NCBI GenBank assembly: GCA_029254025.1
Contig: JAQWYK010000039.1
Span: 1-64,000 of the forward strand
DNA: 64,000 bases
Reading direction: 5' to 3'
From: Crocinitomicaceae bacterium
Lineage (GTDB): Bacteria; Bacteroidota; Bacteroidia; Flavobacteriales_D; Crocinitomicaceae
Shown here piece by piece: positions 37,071 to 45,691 of this stretch (within the stretch, counting starts at the first letter, position 1; the number at the start of each line of letters is the position of its first letter). Made by a program: the position numbers and the translations under genes. The notes under the pieces were generated by a model that made no database searches, was not told the origin of the DNA, and saw only the letters and a program-made list of their open reading frames with translations.

Positions 37071-37957
37071 TAGATCAGCATTTCTCTAAATTCATTTGTC
37101 GACACACGTAATTTATACTTTCGTTGAATCAACTCGCTCACAGAGTCCTCCCATTTCATTGGGAACACTTTGTCATCTACACTTTTTATTCCGATTACCT
37201 CTGCAGCTGTTCCACAAAAGAAAGCGATATCTGCTGTATATACCTCATCTATACCAAACCATTTTTCATGAACGGGTATTTCCAACTCTTTTGCAATTTC
37301 AAAGACTGTTTGTCGAGTTATCCCCGGTAATATGTTTCCCTTGGGACAAGTAAATAATTCGCCATTCTTTTCGTAAAAGAAATTTGCACCTGGACCCTCG
37401 GCCACATTCCCCCTCATATCTGTCAAGAGCGCTTCATCGAAGCCTTTTTCCTTGGCTTCTTGTGTCGCTAAAATACTATTAGTATAGTGGCCGGTAATCT
37501 TTGCCTCAACGTGACACGATTTAGGATTTGGACGTTCAAAACTCGAGGTCATCACACGCAACTGCTCACTACCTAGGTACTGTCCCCATTCCCATGCCAT
37601 TATAATTAGCGTAGATTTCTTGGTCGCTGATAATGACATATTTGGCTCTAAGAAAACAATTGGTCGCACGTAGGCATCTGACAAATTATTTAATTCCAAC
37701 AATTTATACGTAATCTGTTCGAGCTCCTTCACTGAATAATCGAAAGGGATATACATCTTTTCACAAGAATACTTCAGTCTTTCGTAATGCTCTATTGCCT
37801 TGAAAATTCGGGTTCCATCTGGTGTATTATAGGAACGAATACCTTCAAAGGCTCCATTACCATAGTGCATTGTTTGGTTGTAAGGACTTACCATCAAATC
37901 CTTCGCTGTTACATACTCTCCGTTGGAGAATACAGTTGTAGAATCATTAAAATACAT
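37070..37957 (-). CDS. ilvE: Branched-chain-amino-acid aminotransferase (class IV)
   Basis: 295 residues from the ATG at 37957, because the family N-terminus '[16 protein letters not shown]' begins there; eight extra codons to 37981 are possible. It transaminates the keto acids to valine, isoleucine and leucine. The pyridoxal phosphate lysine is in '[14 protein letters not shown]'; 'EGPGANFF' and 'GITRQTV' are family motifs. It is the first gene of the ilv operon, 29 bases after the preceding T9SS-tail gene; I see no leader peptide or attenuator before it. Confidence 0.93.
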   Translation of the reverse strand: MYFNDSTTVFSNGEYVTAKDLMVSPYNQTMHYGNGAFEGIRSYNTPDGTRIFKAIEHYERLKYSCEKMYIPFDYSVKELEQITYKLLELNNLSDAYVRPIVFLEPNMSLSATKKSTLIIMAWEWGQYLGSEQLRVMTSSFERPNPKSCHVEAKITGHYTNSILATQEAKEKGFDEALLTDMRGNVAEGPGANFFYEKNGELFTCPKGNILPGITRQTVFEIAKELEIPVHEKWFGIDEVYTADIAFFCGTAAEVIGIKSVDDKVFPMKWEDSVSELIQRKYKLRVSTNEFREMLI

Positions 37958-37986
37958 GACTTTAATTTTAGGGATGATCAAAAAAA

Positions 37987-38559
37987 TTAATGAATGATAA
38001 TCTTGGTGGTTAACACCTTACTTGCAGAAATAAGCTCAATGATAAAAATACCTTTCGCCAATGGATTATCAAGTTGAATTCGATTAGCAACTGATTTTTG
38101 AGTTGCAAATTCATTCATTGAAAGCATACATTGACCGCTTATTGAATACATATTAATGCTCTCAATATCACTTGGATTCTCTTCGTGAAACAGATGTGAC
38201 AATTTTTTGCACTCAGTTCTAATGCCCACTTCTGGCGATACTGAACCAAGAAAACAATCTCTTGCTGTCAGGGCGGTGTTTGACCAATCCTCAAAAACAA
38301 TGTCCGTACTCGTCAAAATTCCACCGTACTTAGTCGATGCGTCCTTAAAAGCTTTCATTGGGAAAATTTGAGTGAACACAGCATTACTATGCGCGCCTAC
38401 TACGCTATAAAAAAGACGTTTTGTGGTTCGGTTATCATGCACACAATTGGTAGAGAGAGCTTGGGATGGAATAACGAAACTTACGAACAAAAATATCACA
38501 AACGAGAAGGAGTTTGATTCCTCAAGCATCAACTTCATTTTAGTGATTAATTTTTGCAT
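37987..38559 (-). CDS. Small exported protein with T9SS-like C-terminal domain
   Basis: 190 residues. A hydrophobic signal segment (about 17-35, 'FSFVIFLFVSFVIPSQALS') is followed by about 90 residues of unrecognised sequence. The last 60 residues resemble a type A sorting domain ('INMYSISGQCMLS', 'LDNPLAKGIFIIELIS', final basic 'KVLTTKIIIH'). The cargo part is very short for a T9SS substrate, so it may be a remnant of a larger gene. It sits directly before ilvE on the same strand. Confidence 0.6.
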   Translation of the reverse strand: MQKLITKMKLMLEESNSFSFVIFLFVSFVIPSQALSTNCVHDNRTTKRLFYSVVGAHSNAVFTQIFPMKAFKDASTKYGGILTSTDIVFEDWSNTALTARDCFLGSVSPEVGIRTECKKLSHLFHEENPSDIESINMYSISGQCMLSMNEFATQKSVANRIQLDNPLAKGIFIIELISASKVLTTKIIIH

Positions 38560-38604
38560 AGCAAGTCGTTTGATGTGCTAAACTTACGAAGACAATTTTA
38601 GAAT

Positions 38605-38612
38605 CAAAAATA
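38605..38612 (-). promoter_or_regulatory. -7 promoter element before the small T9SS-tail gene (and possibly the ilv operon)
   Basis: TATTTTTG on the minus strand, a perfect TAnnTTTG, 45 bases before the ATG at 38559. The -33 element is not evident. As no other promoter is clear before ilvE, this may also drive the ilv genes. Confidence 0.35.
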
Positions 38613-38687
38613 AATAATGCATGCGGATGTTATAATGTGGTAAAACGTACAAACTTGGGGTAAAAGACTACTATTTGTGGTGAATGG

Positions 38688-39473
38688 TTAGCTATTTTCA
38701 AGGTTCTTATTGAGGGACTCAATATCAAATTGACGTGAAACAGGAATGGCGTCTTGGAGATGGCTCAGCTTTAATTTATAGGCTTGAGAAACGCCTAAAA
38801 CTTCGGTAATAAAGATTGGATTAACAATAAATGATTTGTGAACACGAAAAAAAATAATTCCATTACTCCTCAACAAGTCTTCTATCTTCTTCAGGGATAT
38901 GCGCTCCATTTGTTTGACAGGTTCTGAATCCTTTATAAAATGAATCATAACATAATTATCATTGGCCTCAAAAGCAATAACATTTGAGGAAGCTGCTTTA
39001 AACAAAATCTTTCCAGATGGATTTGAAATCACAATTTCTTCCCTTATAAATTCGTTTGGCTCCTCCGAATGTGAAATGGATAAAATAAGCTTGTTTTGAA
39101 TTTCTGCGAGCAAGTAAAACCAAAATACGAGCGCTACAGGTAATAAAGATACCACTAAAATGGACAACAAGAGAACCCACCCATACCCAGGTTGCATCAA
39201 ATGCGTCAATCCGAACCCTACAACTAAACTGGTCAGTAAAAAATTAATAACAGAACGTAAAAACATCTTTTCGGGATCTTTTAAAAAACTCTTCAATACG
39301 ACTGAAAATAATACATTTCCCACGAAAAAGGCTCCGACAATAATTAGGCTAAATAAGCCGTTGTATAAGTTTATAAATGAAAAACGAGTTACCTCAATCA
39401 AACTAAGCACCAACAATTGATAACCCGCAAAGAGCAAACTAACAAGAATGATATTCGATAAAACCTTTTTCAT
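38688..39473 (-). CDS. Membrane-bound LytTR-family transcription regulator
   Basis: 261 residues. Four predicted membrane helices fill residues 1-125 ('IILVSLLFAGYQLLVLSLI', 'LIIVGAFFVGNVLFSVVL', 'SVINFLLTSLVVGFGL', 'LLLSILVVSLLPVALVFWFY'). They are followed by a linker and a LytTR DNA-binding domain (about 150-255: 'NVIAFEANDNYVMIHF', 'FFRVHKSFIVNPIFI'). There is no receiver domain, so it cannot be a normal phospho-acceptor response regulator. The start overlaps the TPR gene stop by one base, which makes the TPR protein its most likely partner. Confidence 0.85.
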   Translation of the reverse strand: MKKVLSNIILVSLLFAGYQLLVLSLIEVTRFSFINLYNGLFSLIIVGAFFVGNVLFSVVLKSFLKDPEKMFLRSVINFLLTSLVVGFGLTHLMQPGYGWVLLLSILVVSLLPVALVFWFYLLAEIQNKLILSISHSEEPNEFIREEIVISNPSGKILFKAASSNVIAFEANDNYVMIHFIKDSEPVKQMERISLKKIEDLLRSNGIIFFRVHKSFIVNPIFITEVLGVSQAYKLKLSHLQDAIPVSRQFDIESLNKNLENS

Positions 39474-40594
39474 TAGTTAATAAATCTACCGATTTTTTTG
39501 AGAGATAGTACGATGAAAATAATGATGAAAATAATGACGCCTAAGATGTAAAGTATTAACCGACGCTCTAAATGCCCTAAATTATCTGACTTTTCACGTT
39601 TCATTTGTTCAAGCTCCTTCTCCTTTTGCAACGCTTCAATTTCAAATTGCTTTTTCTGAAGTTGATAATTATAACTTAACTCATCGATTCTTCTGTCAAT
39701 TTCATCCGAATTCAATCGTTCGGTCAGCTCAACGTAGCGCTTATACCAACGTGCAGCTTCCCTCCATTGTTCTTGAGCTTCTAACACCTTTATCTTTACA
39801 CGTAATAATTCTGGAATTAAATAACTCAATTCGTATTGATCTGCTATATGCATTGCAGAGTCTAGCTGTTCGCTCGAACGTGAGAGCTGCCCGATACCTA
39901 GCAAGTGTTCCGCGCTCAACTCACGATACGCAAGGCGTAACTCGATACTCATGGAAAGAAGTTGACCCCCCATTTCCTCTAATAAATATCCCAAATTTAA
40001 ATAATCTGAACGTTTCAAATAGACATTTCCTATGCCGATTTTAGCATAGATTACTCCTTCCAAATTATTATTAGCTTCTTCAATAATTAGTGAGTTCGTA
40101 AAATATGAAAGGGCCAAATTCAAGCTGTCTACTTCCAAATATGCATCGGCCAAATTATAGAGTCTAATAGAACGCTGCAATTCATTGTTCAACCCTTCTT
40201 CCAAGTGTAAACTTTGTCGAAAATAAGAAATCGCTTCGCTGTATTTTTTCTGAAGTTTATAAACTATCCCAATGTTATTTAAACAAGCACTTGACCTCGC
40301 TGTATCACCTATTTTATCGGAATATTTTAGGGCATTCAAATAGTTCTCTATAGAGGAATGATAATATCCCCTGTTTTTGTTTACAATTCCCAAAATTGTA
40401 TACGCGTTAATTTGATAGATTGAAGCACCATCTTTATTGGCAATTTCTAATATTTCCCCTGCAGCTGTTTCGGCTGCTTCATAATTGTTGCTTTCTAAAT
40501 AACTAAATGCACTGGAATCTAGGTAAGGGAAATCCCTCTGGGCAAAGGATACAACTCCTATTACCAGAAAAAGAAACGTAGTAAATATTCTCAT
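39473..40594 (-). CDS. Periplasmic TPR protein with coiled coil and C-terminal membrane anchor
   Basis: 373 residues. Signal peptide 1-18 ('LFLVIGVVSFAQ'), about five to six TPR units (25-290: 'ACLNNIGIVYKLQKKYSEAISYFRQSL'-type helices), and a coiled coil rich in K/E/Q (about 300-345). One membrane helix follows (about 347-367, 'LILYILGVIIFIIIFIVLSL') with a short basic tail. This is the sensor half of the Bacteroidota TPR-type histidine kinases but stops before any kinase domain. It is coupled to a membrane LytTR regulator, suggesting direct signalling through the membrane. Confidence 0.85.
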   Translation of the reverse strand: MRIFTTFLFLVIGVVSFAQRDFPYLDSSAFSYLESNNYEAAETAAGEILEIANKDGASIYQINAYTILGIVNKNRGYYHSSIENYLNALKYSDKIGDTARSSACLNNIGIVYKLQKKYSEAISYFRQSLHLEEGLNNELQRSIRLYNLADAYLEVDSLNLALSYFTNSLIIEEANNNLEGVIYAKIGIGNVYLKRSDYLNLGYLLEEMGGQLLSMSIELRLAYRELSAEHLLGIGQLSRSSEQLDSAMHIADQYELSYLIPELLRVKIKVLEAQEQWREAARWYKRYVELTERLNSDEIDRRIDELSYNYQLQKKQFEIEALQKEKELEQMKREKSDNLGHLERRLILYILGVIIFIIIFIVLSLKKIGRFIN

Positions 40595-41740
40595 CTATTG
40601 TGGTTGTTCCTTGTTATCCGTTTTATTTACCGCATATACATTTCCTGGAATATGCAATGTGCGCTGAGGGAATGGAATCTCGACCCCATGTTGTCGAAAC
40701 AAACGATCTATTTCGAAGCGAATATCCGACTTATGCAATTCAACTTGCCAAGTTTGGTCGGCCCAAAACAACACCTCCATCTCGAGTGCATTATCTCCAA
40801 AATCCAATAACCGCACAATAATTGGTTCCGATTTATTCACTTCCGGATGAGCTAAAGTGGCTTGTTTCAATAGTTTCTTTACCAATTCCGTATCCGAACC
40901 ATACGCGACGCCTACCTTTATATTAAATCGTGTAAGGTCAGAGCCGAAACTCCAGTTTTCAACTTGATTTTGAGTTAACATAGAGTTCGGAATAATCAAC
41001 GTATTCCCATCTCTGCTCTCGATTTTTGTGGTGCGGACATTGATTTTTAGGACGCGCGCCACCATCGGTTCTCCAGCATTAGCATTAGAAACACGGATAA
41101 TGTCTCCCACCTTAATTGTTCCTTCAAACAATAGCAATAAACCTGAAGTCATATCTCGAAAGATGTCTTGTACCCCAAATCCGAACCCGACTAATAATGC
41201 CGCCGATCCCGCTAACAAAATGCTTAAGTCAAACCCGACCACTTGAAGAGTGGTGACAATTGCAAACGTATAGATAATATACTTTGCCAACTGAACATAA
41301 ACATAGCGTGTTCCTTCGTCGAAGTCCGGATTGTCTTTAAAGCGATTCGCGATGTAAAGTCTGAAAATGTTAATTACAAAACGACTTGCTGTAAAAATGA
41401 TGGTGATGATGATGACATCTAAAAAACTCAATGTAAACCCCTTAAATTCAGGGATAATGTTGTAGCTCATGAACTCGCTCAACGAAATCTTGTCGTTTTC
41501 AATTCTAAACGCTTGAAAGGCAATTACAAAAGCAAACACATAGAGCAACTGATTCAAGATGCGCAGTGAAGTAATTCTTGTGCCTTTTATTTCAATTTTT
41601 GCGCGTTTTAAATACCGCTTCAGGTGTTTTTGAATCAATTTATGTACGACGATTGTAAAAAGTACAACAAACAACCACACTAACACTACCCAAAAAGAAG
41701 CTGAATATGGCCCAACCTGAAAATCTAAAAATAAATTCAT
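40595..41740 (-). CDS. MscS-family mechanosensitive ion channel
   Basis: 381 residues. Four to five N-terminal helices are followed by the pore-lining helix and MscS beta domain: 'LAGSAALLVGFGFGVQDIF', 'GLLLLFEGTIKVGDIIRV', 'TRTTKIESRDGNTLIIPNS' read with small changes. It releases solutes on membrane tension. Its stop is directly followed by the TPR gene start. A TAnnTTTG element lies four bases before its ATG, and recJ is 51 bases upstream. Confidence 0.92.
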   Translation of the reverse strand: MNLFLDFQVGPYSASFWVVLVWLFVVLFTIVVHKLIQKHLKRYLKRAKIEIKGTRITSLRILNQLLYVFAFVIAFQAFRIENDKISLSEFMSYNIIPEFKGFTLSFLDVIIITIIFTASRFVINIFRLYIANRFKDNPDFDEGTRYVYVQLAKYIIYTFAIVTTLQVVGFDLSILLAGSAALLVGFGFGVQDIFRDMTSGLLLLFEGTIKVGDIIRVSNANAGEPMVARVLKINVRTTKIESRDGNTLIIPNSMLTQNQVENWSFGSDLTRFNIKVGVAYGSDTELVKKLLKQATLAHPEVNKSEPIIVRLLDFGDNALEMEVLFWADQTWQVELHKSDIRFEIDRLFRQHGVEIPFPQRTLHIPGNVYAVNKTDNKEQPQ

Positions 41741-41744
41741 GCTA

Positions 41745-41752
41745 CAAATTTA
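41745..41752 (-). promoter_or_regulatory. -7 promoter element of mscS-like gene, four bases before the ATG
   Basis: TAAATTTG on the minus strand, then TAGC, then ATG at 41740. A perfect -7 consensus at this distance predicts a leaderless transcript for the mscS-TPR-LytTR unit. No -33 TTG is clear. Confidence 0.4.
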
Positions 41753-41791
41753 ATCGATTCTTTAGTTATAATCGCACGTATTCTCATTATG

Positions 41792-43537
41792 TTATCCATG
41801 AAGAACCAAAGAGGGTCTCAAGTCTTTTACATTCAACTGAAGCATCTTTCTGCCATTCCACTCATTCGTTTCTAGTGTGTAAACAACATCGATAGGGCCC
41901 CCTGATGTGCAAAATTCAAAGGCATCCGGTCTAAAAAAAGCTATGGCATCGAGCGCACAATTGGCATATTCGGGTTGAAACAACTTCAACTTAAGGTGTT
42001 GCTCTTTCAATAAACGGGCTTCTTTCACAAACACATTTCGTGTAACAAAAACAGGCTTCATGTTTCCCGGCCCATGCGGCTCAAAACGCGATAAAATGCG
42101 CTTAAACCTTGGGACTTCGTACAACGATTCGTTCTTCAAAAACAACTCATAAAAATTTAGTTCGGCCTCCAAAATTTGTTCTGGTACCAACATCTCATCG
42201 GTCACTATTTCACCCACTTTCTCGTTAAATTGCTGGATGAATTTAGGTAAGTTCTCTTTCTTCAATGACAACCCCGCAGCAAAATAATGACCTCCAAATT
42301 GCTCCAAAATTTCTGAACAACTTTCCAGCACGTCATAGACATTTACCCCATCAATGCTTCGCACAGACCCCGTTAACAATCCATTCTCTTCGATTTGCGT
42401 CAACACAACTGTTGGCCGGTGCCGATGCTCAATCAAACGAGAAGCAACAATCCCAATCACTCCTTTGTGCCATCCTTTTTTGAAAACAATATTTGCAAAA
42501 GGCAGTTTGTCTAATGATTCCTCCAACAAAATGAGCGCTTCCTCCTTTATTTCTTCATCGATGTTCCTGCGTTCATCATTCGCCGCTTGAATTTCTTCTG
42601 CAATAGCTGAAGCGTCATTGATTTGGTCGCACAAAAGCAACCGAACCGCTGTTTTAGCGTCTCCCATTCTACCCGCGGCATTAATTCTAGGAGCAATTGT
42701 AAATACCACATCCGTAAGTGTTAGCGGTGTGTTTTTCTTCGCCACATTCAACATCGCTGAAACTCCGATGCGCGTTGATTTGTTAACTTGTTTCATCCCA
42801 TAAAAAGCAAGTATTCTATTTTCTCCAGTAATCGGCACAATGTCGGCACCGATACTAATGGCCAACAAGTCCAATTGTTGAAGAAGCTCTTTTGAGTCCC
42901 AATTATTAGTTGCCCAGAGAGCCTGAAGCAACTTAAATCCTACACCACATCCCGAAAGCTCGTCGTAAGGATAATTGCAGTCCTTGCGCTTTGGGTCAAG
43001 CACAATTGCCTCTGGTAAGAGTTCTCCAGGTGTGTGATGATCACAAATAATCATATCAACACCTCCTTTCTTGGCTAAGTCAGCCATTTCGACGGCTTTC
43101 ACTCCACAGTCGAGTGTGATAATCAAAGAAAATCCGTTATCTATGGCATAGTCGATTCCTTTCTCGCTCACTCCATAACCTTCCAAATAGCGGTCGGGAA
43201 TGTAAAACGCACAATTTTTATACTTAGTAAAAAGCCTCCCGTAGAAGAGACTTACCGCGGTTGTGCCATCTACATCATAATCGCCATAAATCAATATTTT
43301 TTCATTCTTTTCAATGGCCTGATTTATTCGGAAAACAGCCAGCTCCATGCCCTTCATTCGAAACGGATCATGTAATTTTTCTAATGAAGGATTAAAAAAC
43401 TCTTCCGCTTGATCATAAGTTGTAATTCCCCTATGAACAAGCATTTTGCTTATAATTTCGGAAACATTTAACTCATGTTGTAATTTTTTAACGGTGTCCT
43501 TGTCTGAAGCATCTTTAATGAGCCATCTTTTTTGCAT
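41792..43537 (-). CDS. recJ: Single-stranded-DNA-specific exonuclease RecJ
   Basis: 581 residues. The 5'-3' exonuclease acts in RecF-pathway recombination and mismatch repair. DHH-family motifs: 'LIYGDYDVDGTTAVSLFY', 'TLDCGVK' and 'IICDHHTPGE', then the DHHA1 part with 'GWHKGVIGIVASRL' and 'QFGGHYFAAGLSL', and a C-terminal OB fold. It reads away from the gene at 43564; 26 bases separate the two starts. Confidence 0.96.
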   Translation of the reverse strand: MQKRWLIKDASDKDTVKKLQHELNVSEIISKMLVHRGITTYDQAEEFFNPSLEKLHDPFRMKGMELAVFRINQAIEKNEKILIYGDYDVDGTTAVSLFYGRLFTKYKNCAFYIPDRYLEGYGVSEKGIDYAIDNGFSLIITLDCGVKAVEMADLAKKGGVDMIICDHHTPGELLPEAIVLDPKRKDCNYPYDELSGCGVGFKLLQALWATNNWDSKELLQQLDLLAISIGADIVPITGENRILAFYGMKQVNKSTRIGVSAMLNVAKKNTPLTLTDVVFTIAPRINAAGRMGDAKTAVRLLLCDQINDASAIAEEIQAANDERRNIDEEIKEEALILLEESLDKLPFANIVFKKGWHKGVIGIVASRLIEHRHRPTVVLTQIEENGLLTGSVRSIDGVNVYDVLESCSEILEQFGGHYFAAGLSLKKENLPKFIQQFNEKVGEIVTDEMLVPEQILEAELNFYELFLKNESLYEVPRFKRILSRFEPHGPGNMKPVFVTRNVFVKEARLLKEQHLKLKLFQPEYANCALDAIAFFRPDAFEFCTSGGPIDVVYTLETNEWNGRKMLQLNVKDLRPSLVLHG

Positions 43538-43560
43538 ATTTTTACTGTAAATTAAGTTTG
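43532..43560 (+). promoter_or_regulatory. Complete promoter three bases before the ATG at 43564
   Basis: TTG (43532-43534, within a TTTTTTG), an 18-base spacer, then TAAGTTTG (43553-43560), then AAT and ATG. Both elements and the spacer fit the Bacteroidota consensus, so transcription must begin at about the start codon. The -33 part overlaps the divergent recJ start. Confidence 0.5.
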
Positions 43561-43563
43561 AAT

Positions 43564-44220
43564 ATGTTTAAGTTAACGAATAATATCTTTTTACATCTAG
43601 TTTTTTTTCAAGTATTTTTTTCCTTGGGACAGCTAAACTCTTTTGAGTTTAAAAATCCTCTTCCCCCTGGCGGACAAGAAGTGCTCTCTGTAGACGAGAA
43701 GTACTTCGGCAGTTATCAACAGGTCGGCGAAAAAGTAGATTATATCTTCGAAGACGATGGGGTATATGCTGCGTCAATCTTATATCTTAGTATTTCTAAA
43801 CAAACAATTCGTGAAAGTTCGACATATGATATGCGCGATAACTACTTGTTTGGTGTAAAGGAAAACGATAGTATTCCATGTGTCCTAGAAGACGACGTTT
43901 ATTATTACGGTTTAAAGGATAAAATTAAAATTGCCGGAACAGGCACGAACAACAAAATAGTTCGACTTTCGTCTTCCGAATATTGTATTAATTATTTCGA
44001 TAATGGAACCTATACCCCTTCACTGTTAACGTTTAAAGGAATGGAGCTTGTGCTAGCGCATTTTGATTATGAAAATGATACGCAATTATTTGAACACATT
44101 GCTGCAAAGGAACATATCAATCACCGGGTAGTTCTTGATCCTACACTAACGGAATGGCAAGCAATAAACCCTAATGAATTATTCCCGAGTCATCGACAAT
44201 TTATAAAGAATATCGATTAA
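43564..44220 (+). CDS. Hypothetical exported protein
   Basis: 218 residues from the ATG at 43564; a TTG two codons upstream overlaps the promoter. The signal peptide (about 1-22) ends 'FFSLGQ'. The mature part is beta-rich with many aspartate and tyrosine residues: 'DEKYFGSYQQVGEKVDYIF', 'EDDVYYYGLKDKIKIAG', 'EYCINYFDNGTYTP'. I recognise no family. It lies 81 bases before the VWA-like gene on the same strand. Confidence 0.65.
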   Translation: MFKLTNNIFLHLVFFQVFFSLGQLNSFEFKNPLPPGGQEVLSVDEKYFGSYQQVGEKVDYIFEDDGVYAASILYLSISKQTIRESSTYDMRDNYLFGVKENDSIPCVLEDDVYYYGLKDKIKIAGTGTNNKIVRLSSSEYCINYFDNGTYTPSLLTFKGMELVLAHFDYENDTQLFEHIAAKEHINHRVVLDPTLTEWQAINPNELFPSHRQFIKNID

Positions 44221-44301
44221 CTCGATAATTCCGTTGACACTTGTTTCAAGGCCATCTCCAATTGAATTGTTACCTTTTTCCTCTTTTGCCATTATGTAGG
44301 T

Positions 44302-45417
44302 ATGAGAAAAACGCTATCCACATTGGCATTCGTTCTATTGATAATGGAATTCGCCAGCAGCCAGGTGATTTTACGTGAGGCAATTCGATTACGCGACACT
44401 CTTAAAGTAGACAAGCACCTGCCCGTTTCTGCATTTCTAACCATTGAAAAACTATCCATGGCAGCAGGACATCACCGTTTCAAAGAACCCGAAAAAGCAG
44501 AGAAATTAAGAACGCAAGGGATTGCCGAAGTAGAGCTCGTGTACTCCGATTACCCTGTTGGCGATGACTTCTCTGAATTGAATCGAAAAAGAATACTCGA
44601 GCTGTATAAATATGTTCCCAATGCTTTCAATGATAAAAATATAAAGTGGCGCGTTGTGGTACAAACGGGTGTCGAAAAAACGGGAAATATTCACGGATAC
44701 TTCCATGGGTTTGTGGTGTATTATCGGCCTTACGACTTATCAACCGAACTGAGCACAATTAATGACGTTTTAGAGGGGAAGTCTGTGATATCAGACAGCA
44801 CGATATTAAAAACTATGGCGCGCAACCCTCACTGGAAAGAAATGTTGGTTATTGCAGACGTCACAGGCAGTATGACCCCCTACACTGCACAACTGATACT
44901 TTGGTTAAAACTCAATACAAAAGACAATCGCACAAAGCAGTTTACTTTTTTTAATGATGGGGACAGGAAAAGTGGTAGGAAAGAAGTAGGCAAAACGGGA
45001 GGTATATATTCTATTTCCTCCAATAATTATCAAAAAGTTGCTGAAAAGGCAATTGAAGCGATGAAAAACGGAAGCGGGGGAGACATGGAGGAAAACGACA
45101 TAGAAGCAGTTCTAAAAGGAATCAAGGAATGTCAAGAGTGTAAAAACATTGTACTGATCGCAGATAATTTTGCCCCTGTTAGGGATGTGGAACTGCTCAA
45201 ACAAGTAAAAAACCCCATTAAAATCATTCTTTGTGGTACCGCAATGGGGATTAATACCCAATGCTTAGATATCGCGCGTGCCACTGGGGGTTCTGTGCAT
45301 ACCATGGCAAGTGATTTAGACGCGTTAATCAAAAAAAATGAAGGGGACTTGATCGAACTCGATGGAATCCAGTATAGAATTGTAAAAGGAAAATTTGTGC
45401 AAGTAAAGTCAACTTGA
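44302..45417 (+). CDS. Exported protein with von Willebrand factor A-like domain
   Basis: 371 residues. Signal peptide (1-20, 'LAFVLLIMEFASSQ'). The C-terminal half (about 190-345) has a VWA/Rossmann-like layout: 'EMLVIADVTGSMTPY' gives a DxTGS variant of the MIDAS DxSxS metal motif, 'FTFFNDGDRKSG' follows, and 'NIVLIADNFAPVRD' and 'IKIILCGTAMGINTQCLDIA' supply later strands. The N-terminal region is unrecognised. VWA proteins usually bind protein partners through a metal. Partners here are unknown; the flanking small genes are candidates. Confidence 0.7.
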   Translation: MRKTLSTLAFVLLIMEFASSQVILREAIRLRDTLKVDKHLPVSAFLTIEKLSMAAGHHRFKEPEKAEKLRTQGIAEVELVYSDYPVGDDFSELNRKRILELYKYVPNAFNDKNIKWRVVVQTGVEKTGNIHGYFHGFVVYYRPYDLSTELSTINDVLEGKSVISDSTILKTMARNPHWKEMLVIADVTGSMTPYTAQLILWLKLNTKDNRTKQFTFFNDGDRKSGRKEVGKTGGIYSISSNNYQKVAEKAIEAMKNGSGGDMEENDIEAVLKGIKECQECKNIVLIADNFAPVRDVELLKQVKNPIKIILCGTAMGINTQCLDIARATGGSVHTMASDLDALIKKNEGDLIELDGIQYRIVKGKFVQVKST

Positions 45418-45505
45418 TCAATTAACACGTAGCGGTTATTAATTAATTGAAGCAGGCCTATATTTAACTTAAAGTATCCGCTAATTTTACCTCAAAGAAT
45501 AAAAG

Positions 45506-45691
45506 ATGACAGAACAAGAAGTAATGCAAGAGATTTTAGTCTTGAAGAGCCAATTAACCGGTAACATTTTCGAGGACGGAGAAGTTCAGCAAAAAATCTA
45601 CGACCTTAAAAAGACGTTACGTCCAGAAATTGAAGCCAATCCTGAATTGGATGATTTCGACAACGAAGGATGCTTATATTGCGGGAGCTAG
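45506..45691 (+). CDS. Small hypothetical protein with C-terminal CxxC
   Basis: 61 residues: an acidic helical protein ('EVMQEILVLKSQLTG', 'VQQKIYDLKKTLRPEI') ending 'DNEGCLYCGS'. The CxxC at the very end could bind metal or take part in thiol exchange. Good codon structure and a normal start support a real gene, but I recognise no family. It follows the VWA-like gene by 88 bases. Confidence 0.6.
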   Translation: MTEQEVMQEILVLKSQLTGNIFEDGEVQQKIYDLKKTLRPEIEANPELDDFDNEGCLYCGS

